Shown here in pieces: positions 55,416 through 64,000 of a stretch of 64,000 bases of DNA; within the stretch, counting starts at the first letter, position 1; the number at the start of each line of letters is the position of its first letter. The translations under genes were made by a program, and so were the position numbers. The DNA comes from Strigamia acuminata (taxonomy: Eukaryota; Arthropoda; Chilopoda; Geophilomorpha; Linotaeniidae). The notes below the pieces were generated by a model. The model had not been told where the DNA came from. It worked only from the letters and a program-made list of their open reading frames with translations, and made no database searches. Location of the stretch: NCBI GenBank assembly GCA_949358305.1, contig OX442322.1, positions 6,944,001-7,008,000 on the forward strand, read 5' to 3'.

Positions 55416-56497
55416 CCTGACGTGAAAAATTCGTAGATTTCCCACACCGCAAAAAACTCAAAGGCGTAGAGAATGGTACGGGCGTAGTAGAAGGCACTCG
55501 TAGCACTGCACAATCCAATGGCACAAACACTAACACGAATCGACGCACTTTCGAGGCGGAAAACCACAAATTGGGAGCCGATGCTACAATCAGCTGAAAA
55601 CCTAGAGTGAGTGTCCCCCTAGTGTCCTTTGTGATCACCTAGGATCGCGGGAATACTAGGTGGCGCAGGGCTCAGCCTCACTCTAGAATACAACAATAGC
55701 TTGGACAGACTTGTCCGAAGGGCTATTGCGACTCTAATAATGACCCAACCAAAATATCCACTTAAACAACTAACAAAGGTTATTGCGACAAGAAGGAGAA
55801 ATTGATGAATCTGCCGCGGTTGCGACCTCGTGCAATCAGAAAACACGGCTCGGTTTTTCTCGAAAAAACCGGAGAAAAAGCGCAATTTGGATTAGAAAAT
55901 CCAAATTCGTCTCATTAAATGAGGCTCTTCACAAAAATGCGTTGAAAAAATTGTCGAAAATGAAAAAATCGTTGTGAGTTCGTTGATACTGTATACACGC
56001 CGGGGTGTACACAGCGAGAAACGTCTCGTTTCCGTTGTCGAACGTCGTCAAAACGTCGTCGATTTGAAAAATCGGCGAAAAACTGAAAAAAAAACGAAAA
56101 TTTGTCGCAAAAAATGCGAGACCGCAAGATTTTGGACGAAATTAGCGATGGAAACGTGTGGTAGACAGCACTGGCCGCTGTGGATCGTCGTCGTTACGTG
56201 TTGATTAGTCACAACACGCGAAAAAGGAGCGGAAATCGTCGTAAATCTGTAAATAGAAAAATCGCCGCGAAATTCGCGTATCCCGCGAAATTTTCGGCGA
56301 TAATTAATACAGACAGATGTGCAACGTTGTCCAGACGTTGTTAGAAAGCCGAATCGTCGTTGAAACATCCGAAAAATGACGAAAATCCAGCAGAAAACCT
56401 GAAAATAGCAATTCGCCGCAAAAGTCCGCAAAATTCACGGAATTTTCGGCAATGATTAAAGCAAACGAATGGCCTGTAATGCAGGGAAACCAACCAT
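55416..56497 (-). other. Copia D leader
   Basis: About 1.08 kb between primer site and gag. No supported gene. It carries the conserved RNA fold at 55602-55686. Confidence 0.7.
55602..55686 (-). other. Conserved structured RNA element in copia D leader
   Basis: On minus, arms CTAGAGTGAG and CTCACTCTAG enclose exactly 65 nt, as in copia H. The interior is about 85 percent alike, while six of ten outer pairs have changed on both sides. The inner helix is CCTAGT/ACTAGG here, CCTAAC/GTTAGG in H. It ends 186 nt before the gag ATG. Confidence 0.7.
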
Positions 56498-56509
56498 CCT
56501 CTGCTACCA
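56498..56509 (-). other. Copia D primer-binding site (tRNA 3'-end type)
   Basis: Minus strand reads TGGTAGCAGAGG two bases inside the 5' LTR, complementary to the 3' end of initiator tRNA-Met, as in H. Confidence 0.85.
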
Positions 56510-56511
56510 AC

Positions 56512-57058
56512 TGTAGCAGAGGAGAGCGGCGCAAATTTGGTGAATACCGAACGTGGAAGCGAATGGCGGCGTCGTACGACTCGTACGAACGTGAACGCAA
56601 ATGCGACGTGATAACAGACGAGGGCGCGCGGCTTATGGCCGCTTATATGCGCCTGACTAAGCACAGACGGTGCTCTAATAAGAAAGACAACTGTCTAAAA
56701 CTATAAAACATTTATTAAATGATAGAAAACTTACAATAAGACTCCTTTTCAGAGTTGACAAAGTGAGAGAGCACATATCGCTGTGCGTGGCCATCTTGGA
56801 TGGTGGAAAAAGCAAGTGTGACACCTAGTGTCATAATCAAGCGTTATATAAAGCAAAAATACGTGGAAACATAAAGCTAGGTTAGAAAATGCATGGTACT
56901 GCATGTCAAAACTTATAAACTAGATATAAGTATTGGAAAATATCAAATAACATAAAATATAAACAGGTAATGATTATTACATCGAGATAATAAATAAATT
57001 AAAGATCAAATGTGATCCTATATCACATTGACACATTCTGGGTCATTTTAGACCAACA
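56512..57058 (-). mobile_element. Copia D 5' LTR
   Basis: 547 bp, about six differences from 28798-29344 by eye. YY1-like CCAAGATGGCC on minus at 56789-56799. Confidence 0.95.
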
Positions 57059-58777
57059 GATTTTTCAGTCCTTGGTACCACTCGCGGGCTGATCCAGTGG
57101 TTAGTTCCACCAGACCGTGCGTAAGCATGTCAGCGACGGTCGCCTTTGTTGCTTACTTAATCCTCATGACTTCGTCGAGGAAGCGGTCTCCCGCTTTCCA
57201 CGAACCGTCGAATCGCGTCTGCACGTAGTGTTGCCAGCGGATGTTGCCCGTGGCTTCGGCGGCTGGTTCGTTTCGTACGCTATATTTGCGTTTGACTCTT
57301 TCACCGGCACGATTATGCCTGGGTGGCTTAAGTCGATTCCTTCCTTTCGGAAAGAGTTCAATAAGGCACGTCCCAGTTCAGCCATGGTATAGTGCCGGCC
57401 GATAGAGTCTTGGAAATTCCCTTCTTGTAGGGACGGGTGAGAGCTGTATGAAGATCGGTTAGAGGCATTCTGCCGGTCCGAGCGATGTTGGTCACTACCT
57501 CGGTTCCCTCGGCGCGGTCTAGATGATGGCTGACGGCGGTCGTCATCGTCTGATGAATCAGAGGGGTCGGAAGGATCGCCTTGTGGACGGTCTCCCGATC
57601 CTCTCGGGGGGACTTCTGCGCCACCCCGTGATTTCTTTGAGCCTCCGGAAGGCGGCGGCTCCTTTCCGTCGCTGTTCCCGTAAAAAGAATGCCACTTATT
57701 CTCTTTGCTCACTGGGCGCTCGCGATCTTTATTCGCGTTCTTTTTGTTAAGTAATGCGTTAATGGCGGCGCTCTTTTCGGATCGTTTTGAGGGGTTTCGT
57801 TCCCTGGATTTTCGGTCCGGTTGGTCGTCTTCCTGCGACTTTCTCTTTTTCGTTTCGATGTTGGAACGACCGGCGGGTTCTTTCTCCGCTTTCGCGTTCC
57901 TTTCTTTTTTATTCTTATCTGGAACACCTTGTTCGTATTCCTTTTGGAATTTCCCTGTTTCCTTTTCCCAGTTTTCAGCTTCCCATCGTTTTTGCTCGTC
58001 GATTATCGCTTTTTTCTTAGCTTGATATTCGTCGGTCCATCTGTCTCGCTCTCATTCTTCCTGTTCTCTTAGGAATTGTTCTTTTTCTCTTCTTGCTTTT
58101 TCGGGTTTCATTCTTTCGTGGTACTGCTCTTCCCATTTTTGATGTTGCAGTTGAGCTTCCTCTCTGAGTTTCTGCAACTTTTCGGTCTTTCTCTGGGCCA
58201 GGAGAACTCGAAATTGGTCTTCGTAGTCTTGAGCCTCTTTATGTCTCCCCTCTACGGTGGTGTTCCATTCTTGCCGTATCTTGGCTTCTTGCTCTTCTCT
58301 CATCTTCTGAGCCATTTTTTCGGTCTTCTCTGTAGCCTTCTTTTCACGCCGTAATCTTTCTTCTTCTTCCATCCAGAGTTCCCTCCTTTCGGCGCTCACT
58401 CTGCGTTGGCAATTTTTTGTTTCTTGCCTCGCTTCTTCGCGGGCCTTTTCCCGAGATTCGTGAAGAGCCTTGTGAGGGTCGGGCTCGTAGCTGCCTAGGT
58501 CACTTGGCGTTTCCTGTACTACGGGTGTCTCCGCTGCCGGCCTCGCGACTGGTGTCGGGGCCTGTGCTGCGCAGATGGCCTTGGTGAGTAGCGTAATCGA
58601 GTCCCATACTGATGTTCCCGGTGGAATATCGGTTACCGCTTTCAGTCGGGCGGCTTGTTGAGACAGGAGTATTAGGTGTGCTACTTCCGGAGAAACAGGG
58701 GCAGGTCTCGCCGTGCTTCTGAAGGCTATCGGTGTTTCGTTCAGGGGGTCGTCGGTTCCGCGTGGTCGGCGGAACAA
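57059..58777 (-). pseudogene. gag: Gypsy F gag, N-terminal part with coiled coil
   Basis: Minus frame that starts at the 5' LTR junction. The first 240 residues hold a long Glu/Lys/Arg-rich helix typical of a coiled coil (REKAREEARQET, KMREEQEAKIRQEW). A TGA at 58052-58054 interrupts it. Then come a Ser/Asp-rich linker (DPSDPSDSSDDDDRR) and the start of the capsid (WQHYVQTRFDGSW, then REWYQGLKNP). The frame shifts by one base near 57260, and a TAA stands at 57153-57155. Copia D cuts the gene inside the capsid; the rest is at 27786-28797. The true start codon is lost: a deletion fused LTR and gag near 58750. Confidence 0.8.
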
Positions 58778-59356
58778 AGGCGGCGTCTCGAGTTGTCGTT
58801 AATTCGTCACGGATTCGTCGTTCACGGACGCGGTGGAATGCTCTTTCGAGTCTTCTATCCGTGCCTGTTGTCTAGGGGTTGGTTTTGGCGTCTCAAGGCT
58901 CTGACCAGAAACGTGGAGTTTCTTACAGGGCGCTCGGACACTTCGCGATGGAATAACCGTGGGTCGGTTATTCGGTGTGAATCCACAAGGGTTATTTTCC
59001 TGCTTTCGCGGGGAAATAACACACAGTGTAAATTCGTGAAAGTTACAGTTGCACTGGAATCAGCGGTCCTCGATCAATCCTAACTTTTAGTGAAGTTCGC
59101 CTGACGGTGAGGTAGTTGCTGTGTTCTTGGTGTCCTTTTTGTAAGTTCTGCTTGTAGAGCGCGAAACTCTACCTTTTATAGGCTAGAGTGAGGGGTTCGG
59201 CTCGGCCAATGGGGGCCGGCCACGAACCACCTCACCCCCTCGGGGCACGCGCTTCCCAGAGGGGGAAGGCGGAGCCAACGCGAGGGAACTGACCTTTCCT
59301 AGTGACTCATGCGGATGGCGTCCACTGGAGGGACGACCACCCGCAGGGTCACCACA
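58750..59356 (-). mobile_element. Gypsy F 5' LTR remnant
   Basis: About 607 bp matching the first three quarters of the 819-bp 3' LTR. The last 210 bp, the primer site and the leader are missing; gag sequence follows directly. A TATAAAAGG box is at 59172-59180 on minus. The right end abuts GGTC and copia C RT. Confidence 0.85.
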
Positions 59357-60760
59357 GGTCAAAATGGATATACAAGTTAAAGAGGGATCACACGGGTACG
59401 ATTAGAAGATATCGTGCTCGTCTCGTTGCACAAGGCTTCAAGCAGAAGCCAGGCATTGACTTTACTGAGGTATTTTCCCCAGTAGTCAATTTCGTGTTAG
59501 TCATGATGTTCTTCTGTGTCTTAGTGGTACTGAGGGGCTGGCGTGATGTACACCTCAACATCAAGGCCGCATATTTATATGGGGACCTCGATGAAGTGCA
59601 ATATATCCATATTCCAAAGGGGTATCGAACATCTGAAAACCAACACAAATGTTGGGAGTTGAGGAAAGCTCTTTACGGGCTTCATCAGTCTGGTCGTATG
59701 TAGTACCAGCGACTCCACGACCAGCTGATTGAAATAGGATTTGAACCAGTTTTGGGTCTCAATTGCGTGTATAGCTTGGACACTGACGCTATACTTATTT
59801 TCTATGTCGATGACATAGTTCTGTTTTCAAAAGACAACATAGCAGAAGAGTGCGTTCTGAATTGGATTCAACAATCCTTCGAGATTGTCAATTTGGGCCC
59901 CGTCACCTTTTTATTAGGGATAGAGTTTTGCAGGAACGGGGAGAATATCTTCATTCACCAACGCGCTTACATTGCAAAGTTGTGTAAGCAATATGGAATT
60001 GACTATTGTCATCGAGTTAGAGTACCTGGCACCCCAGGTACCATGATCCAAAAAGTTCAGACCGGGGAACGTGTCAATTCGAGTTTTCCATATCGGTCTT
60101 TTGTCGGCAGTTTGCTTTTCATCGCAAGTCGCACAAGACCCGATATTCTGTTTTCGGTGATAGTGTTGTCTTAATACAACGAGACCCACTCGACTTGACA
60201 CGTGAATATGTTGCTCCAAATCCTGCGTTATTTAGGAAACACGCCAAATTTCTCTATCAATCTTGGAAACTGCCAAAGTGAAAATTTGACCGTTTACACG
60301 GATGCGTCCTTCGCATTAGATCAGGACAAATGCCGAAGTTTTGGCGGACACTATCTACCTGAGAGGTGTCCCCATATCGTGGAACTGCCATAAGCAGACC
60401 ATAACAGCCCTTTCCATAATGGAGAGCGAATTCCTGGCGGTGGTCGACGGTGTAAAAGAGATAATTTGGTTGGAGCGGGTATTTAGCGCGGATGTGATGA
60501 TGGATGGGCTTAACCGGAAAATACCGTGTGTTTACGCTGATTCAATGCCAGCGATCCAATATGCGAAGAATCTCAGAGAGAATCGCGCAAACAAACACAT
60601 TGATGTTAAACTACACTTTGTGCGCGACTGGTTCGAAAAGAGTGTCTTTCGAATCAGACACATCTCGGAAACCCTTAACGTGGCCGACCTCATGACCAAG
60701 TGGTTGTCTCGTGCAAAACTTGACGCATTGTGCGAGCATATCTTGGTAGCAGCAAAGTAG
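59357..60760 (+). pseudogene. pol: Copia C pol: RT and RNase H
   Basis: Continues the C frame after gypsy F: KWIYKLKRDHTGTIRRYRA, AQGF, FSPVVNFV, YGLHQSGRM, then YVDD (FYVDDIVLFS). Stops stand at 59701-59703 (TAG, Trp in relatives) and 60172-60174 (TAA, Gln in relatives). RNase H has YTDASFA, IMESEF and YADSMPA. A frameshift falls near 60345, within SFGG..YL. The protein ends at 60760 (VAAK). Confidence 0.9.
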
Positions 60761-60766
60761 TTCATC

Positions 60767-60777
60767 GAAGGGGGATT
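60767..60777 (+). other. Copia C polypurine tract
   Basis: GAAGGGGGATT directly before TGTTGG of the 3' LTR. Confidence 0.85.
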
Positions 60778-61243
60778 TGTTGGTTTGCGATAATCATATT
60801 TGTTGTGCATTTCCGAATAGGCACAATAAGCGCGTTACTTCATGTATTGTTACGAATGGTCAGCCAATTGATTCTGATTTTTAAACTACGCTTGTTCCGT
60901 ACTGCAATTGGCTATGTTGACATGATAACGTGCGACCCCGTCGTCTGCTTGTTAAGCGACAATCCTTTAGTTATGTTTGGTATTATTTATCCATTACTTT
61001 AGTCTTTACGTTGTATTATTGTAAAGAATAAATCTATTTGGTTGTAATAATAGATTTGTTCTCCTTATTACTCTGTAACCTGAGTTGAGATTGTAATAGC
61101 CTCAACTCAGATCACTGTCTTGTTGCCTTTCATGTGAATAAAACATGGCGGGTGCGAAGTGCGAGATCCCCGCACATTTTAAGCTGATCTCACCTTTATT
61201 CTGATGTTCTCCGGCCTCCGCGGACTTATCAGTTTAGACAACA
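60778..61243 (+). mobile_element. Copia C 3' LTR
   Basis: Starts TGTTGGTTTGCG. I place the end at TTTAGACAACA (61243), giving 466 bp, because beyond it the sequence reads as the LTR of copia J on the other strand. With no 5' LTR in the window the end is uncertain by some bases. A minus-strand CCGCCATG YY1-like site lies at 61143-61150. Confidence 0.65.
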
Positions 61244-61459
61244 AATCGCCACCGTAAACAACTCGAATACCATCAACGATGATTCGCAATGCAAGAATGG
61301 CATGCCACGCACATTGGCATTAACAATCACACACAGACACGAAACAATGTGGCGCAGCACTGGACCGTGATCCATATCACCGTTACAGATGCGCTAAACC
61401 GTAAACGCGCACGATTATATACGGTTATAACCGATCAACAGTTATGGAATAACCCAACA
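61244..61459 (-). mobile_element. Copia J 3' LTR, cut by copia C
   Basis: On minus it starts TGTTGGGTTATTCC after a purine tract (CAGAGGGGGTA, 61460-61470). It runs 216 bp to the copia C boundary. Its far part would lie left of C, outside the window. Confidence 0.65.
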
Positions 61460-61517
61460 TACCCCCTCTGATCGATTATAACCTCTAAGCAAAAACACTC
61501 CCAATCAAAAACAACAA

Positions 61518-62320
61518 TCAACAACAATCATCCTCCCACGTAATAATTGCGAGCCGATCATTCTGTTTTCTAAATTCCAACAACAAGGGATCAGACCCCC
61601 AATCCTGGGTAAAAGACCCATCAGAAATTATTTCTCTGTCTTCCCCCTCATAGGTCAAATTTTTTTCAAATGTAGTACTTGGAATATTATCAGAAATTGG
61701 TTTGCAAGTCGCTGATTGACCTTTGACGATCTTTGTCGTCAATTCTACATCATTATTTGTTTCATTTGTTTTGGTTTTCCTTTTCCTTTTGTTTCTCTTG
61801 GTCTTTTTAATCTCCCCCTCTGTTTCAACGTGTTTGCACTCATTTTCACCAAGCAATGTCTGTACATGTGTTGAGAAAACTTCCCCCTGTTTCAACAGCT
61901 TTGGACCCGCTAAGTAAAGTAATGTCAGGGAGAATTTCTTCGTCCGATGTCTTCACTAAAGACAAAACCTCTGGGGATTTAAAAACAGGCTGTACGACAA
62001 TGGTTGAGACCTCTTCTGTCTCATCTTCGGGAAGTGCCTGCGAATCTGTAGAACCGTTATCTTTCGCTTTAGCAACTTCTATAGGGTTTTCTAATTCCCC
62101 CTCGAACCAATAGTCCTGTTCGTACACCTTTAACTTGACCGTAGAAACAACCTCATTTTGTTCCGGATCCCATATCCGATAAGCTTTTCCAAATTCGGCA
62201 TATCCGACTAACGCTCCCTCCCAGGTATGTTTGAGACCTTTCGCATTCCTAATACGACTAAAAACTTTAACCCTCGACCCAATACATCAAAGGTGTCTCA
62301 CTGATACCGGTCTAGAATAC
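61518..62320 (-). pseudogene. pol: Copia J integrase end and linker; RT and RNase H deleted
   Basis: Minus fragment. It opens with RPVSVRHL, a TGA where relatives have Arg, then CIGSRVKVFSR, TWEGALVGYA and KAYRIWDPEQNEVV: the conserved C-terminal part of copia integrase. A long acidic and basic linker follows, with a frameshift near 61890. The open frame ends WEDDCC at 61518, about 50 bp from the purine tract, so RT and RNase H have been deleted. Gypsy K cuts the upstream part at 62320. Confidence 0.8.
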
Positions 62321-62823
62321 TGTTACGTGGCCAAATGGCCAATGGTGACCACGTAACTTATAACTTGTTTTTACTTTACTTTAGCTTCACTAATACCAGC
62401 TGAGCTAAAGAGTGGCTTAACTAAACTAAGAGTGAAATGAAACAAAGCCAGAGTTTAAGATTGAAAACAATACAGTGTCTTTATTCTTTAAATCAAAACA
62501 CTTAAATCATAAATACAAAATGTGAACTAAATCTAAACTAAACCTAAAAGATACTCTAAGATATGATTAACACTTTGATTCAATTTGGAGGGAAACCATG
62601 CCATATGCTGGCTGGTGCTAATTGCTTAGCAGCCCGGGATGGACTGAGCTCCAAGAGCCAAAGTGGCTCTTTTATACCAGAGTCACCCCCCTGAGTTAAT
62701 CCAGATTGACCAGCCCGTGATGTCACCATCACGTACGCTGGCTAGTGATAGGTTTTGACAACTTCTTTAATTCTAGCGCTGGTTTGAGCTGGTCGGCAGA
62801 CGACGCAACTCAACCGCGTGACA
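62321..62823 (-). mobile_element. Gypsy K 3' LTR
   Basis: 503 bp; on minus it starts TGTCACGCGG after a purine tract (AAAGGGAGGGC, 62824-62834) and ends CCACGTAACA. AATAC at 62316-62320 should be the target duplication. The 5' LTR is outside the window. Confidence 0.8.
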
Positions 62824-63474
62824 GCCCTCCCTTTAAATTTTTTGGTCTCCAAAAACCAAAGTTATTTAGAATTTAAGCCAATTATTTTATATGTTAATCA
62901 TACCTTAAAGAAAATAATCAAATATATGAGTCCCACCCCAGTGTTAATCATATCTTGTATAAAAAACAATTTTCAATATTTCTTTATGCATTATAACAAT
63001 TCAACACTATTTTATCATACAAAACAACACTTTTTGGATTTTCTTTACATTTATATTACTTTTTTTTGTTTTTTAAAATTTTTTATAAAACTATAAAATT
63101 TATATCTTAATTAAAATACAAAAAAAAAACAAAATATTTAAAACTCAAAGTTCACAGAAGAGGAGTTTTTAACTTCTCTTTTTCTTCTTCGAATGGTTCC
63201 AAAGCCTTCTGGTGTAATTCGTAAAGAATCCGGTGACGTAGATGAATCGGATGCGCATGGCGCATGTAGTCCCGGTCCACCAGATAGCTTCTTGAAAATT
63301 ATCCGTGTTAATTTCGTTTACAAACTTTCCAAATTTCCGCTCTATTAAATCTCCAATTTCAATTGTTTAATAATACGTACTGTCACACACGAACTTTCTA
63401 AATATCACGTTGTTAAGTCTAATTGAAAATTTTCTCCGGTTACAACAATATGCTTGTGTTCCCTTTGAAAAAGT
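62824..63474 (-). other. Gypsy K 3' region between pol and LTR
   Basis: About 650 bp, very A/T-rich at 62830-63130. At about 63150-63295 on minus there is a short open stretch reading LVDRDYMRHAHPIHLRHR; I cannot assign it. No gene is supported. Confidence 0.5.
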
Positions 63475-64000
63475 TCAGTAGAATGCAGTGTAATCGCGCC
63501 GTGCCTGTTTGCGTAGGCGGCGTGACCGGAAACTGCCAACTTCAGGTGGCCGCGCATGCGCGTCGTTGTCGACAGCACTTGCGACGCCTGGTGACGGTTT
63601 CGGAAGTTGATTCTCCTCATTTTTCGCCGGAGGTTCGTTCTCGAATAACCCTCGTAACGATATTTGATCGTCATCGTCGATGAAACGTTCCGTAGCTGCA
63701 GAAATAGGTTTGTTTGACGAATTTACGTTGTTTTTCGCGATAATTTCATTTCCGCTGTCCATTTCTTTCAATTCATCAGCAAATGTAACCTTTTTAGATG
63801 TTAAAGGCTTCATAATATCTTCTGACAGTTCCTCTCTCATTTTGTACGGTTTCAGTCGCTCTATGTTGACAATGTCCATCTTTTTACCTGATGAACTTCG
63901 AATTTCGTAGTCGTTTGGCGCTGTTCGTCGTACGATCTCATATGGTCCAGAGAATTGTGGCAGGAGTTTTTCGCTTAAACCAACCTTTCTATTTGGTGTT
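63475..64000 (-). CDS. pol: Gypsy K: C-terminal end of pol
   Basis: Minus frame running in from the window edge. It begins NRKVGLSEKLLPQFSGPYEIVRR, the C-terminal barrel of a Ty3/gypsy integrase, and continues DYEIRSSSGKKMDIVNIERLKPYK, the usual end of that domain. A charged tail follows to the stop at 63475. No internal stop is seen over about 174 residues. The family differs from gypsy M and F. Confidence 0.8.
   Translation of the reverse strand, partial: TPNRKVGLSEKLLPQFSGPYEIVRRTAPNDYEIRSSSGKKMDIVNIERLKPYKMREELSEDIMKPLTSKKVTFADELKEMDSGNEIIAKNNVNSSNKPISAATERFIDDDDQISLRGLFENEPPAKNEENQLPKPSPGVASAVDNDAHARPPEVGSFRSRRLRKQARRDYTAFY

Larger units (their letters stand above)
28798..57058 (-). mobile_element. 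Copia D, with copia E nested inside
   Basis: Copia element on minus inserted in gypsy F gag. Target duplication GATTT is at 28793-28797 and 57059-57063. Its own sequence is 57058-50515 and 29673-28798; copia E fills the gap with duplication GAAAC. Two 547-bp LTRs differ at about six positions by eye. It belongs to the same clade as H. Confidence 0.95.
9022..59356 (-). mobile_element. Gypsy F, with copia G, B and D nested inside
   Basis: Ty3/gypsy element on minus inserted in copia C pol, with 4-bp duplication GGTC (9018-9021 and 59357-59360). Its own sequence is 59356-57059 (5' LTR remnant and gag start), 28797-26756 (gag end, protease, RT start), 20977-19588 (RT, RNase H) and 13754-9022 (integrase, third ORF, 3' LTR). 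The two LTRs differ by about 16 changes over about 600 aligned bases, by eye. Several stops, a frameshift and two lost catalytic residues make it inactive. Confidence 0.9.
3722..61243 (+). mobile_element. Copia C, host of a large insertion cluster
   Basis: Ty1/copia element on plus. Its own sequence is 3722-5327, 5831-6020, 6605-9021 and 59357-61243; the rest is later insertions (two solo LTRs and gypsy F with everything nested inside it). Each interruption is bounded by short target duplications, and the Gag-Pol frame resumes in phase on the other side. It carries four in-frame stops and one frameshift, so it is old and inactive. Confidence 0.9.

Overview
This is a eukaryotic window made entirely of LTR retrotransposons. 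I find no host gene, tRNA, rRNA or CRISPR array. The Ty1/copia elements use primer sites that match metazoan initiator tRNA-Met, and several use the internal half-tRNA site known from Drosophila copia. That points to an animal, most likely an arthropod; the sequence does not settle the group.

The layout is a set of insertions inside insertions, which can be read from target-site duplications (TSDs) and interrupted reading frames. My labels, outermost first: copia J (minus, 61244-62320) carries gypsy K at 62321 and, in its 3' LTR, copia C (plus, 3722-61243). C is cut by copia A near its 5' end, by two solo LTRs (5328-5830 and 6021-6604) and by gypsy F (minus, 9022-59356, TSD GGTC). A is itself cut at 912 by gypsy M. 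F is cut by copia G (plus, 13755-19587, TSD TTGTG), copia B (minus, 20978-26755, TSD ACTAG) and copia D (minus, 28798-57058, TSD GATTT). D is cut by copia E (plus, 29674-50514, TSD GAAAC). E is cut by copia H (plus, 31973-38754, TSD CATGT) and by the gag-only element L (minus, 39277-47619). The nest is six levels deep: J, C, F, D, E, then H or L.

LTR-pair differences counted by eye broadly fit this order: F about 2.6 percent, D about 1.1 percent, L about 0.7, B about 0.6, H about 0.4, and E and G about 0.3. Only H looks intact, with one uninterrupted 1632-residue Gag-Pol and near-identical LTRs. All other elements carry stops, frameshifts, deletions or lost catalytic residues.

The best candidates for something new are: (1) an 85-nt RNA fold in the leaders of H and D, with eight compensated base pairs; (2) a -1 frameshift cassette (A AAA AAC, 7-nt spacer, stem-loop) joining gag and pol of F; (3) a third, non-envelope-like reading frame in F, possibly reached by splicing; (4) L, an 8.3-kb element with a capsid-like gag, no pol and a 3.7-kb leader of tandem repeats; (5) a YY1/Pho-like motif that recurs in unrelated LTRs and leaders; and (6) two different ways of using initiator tRNA-Met as primer.
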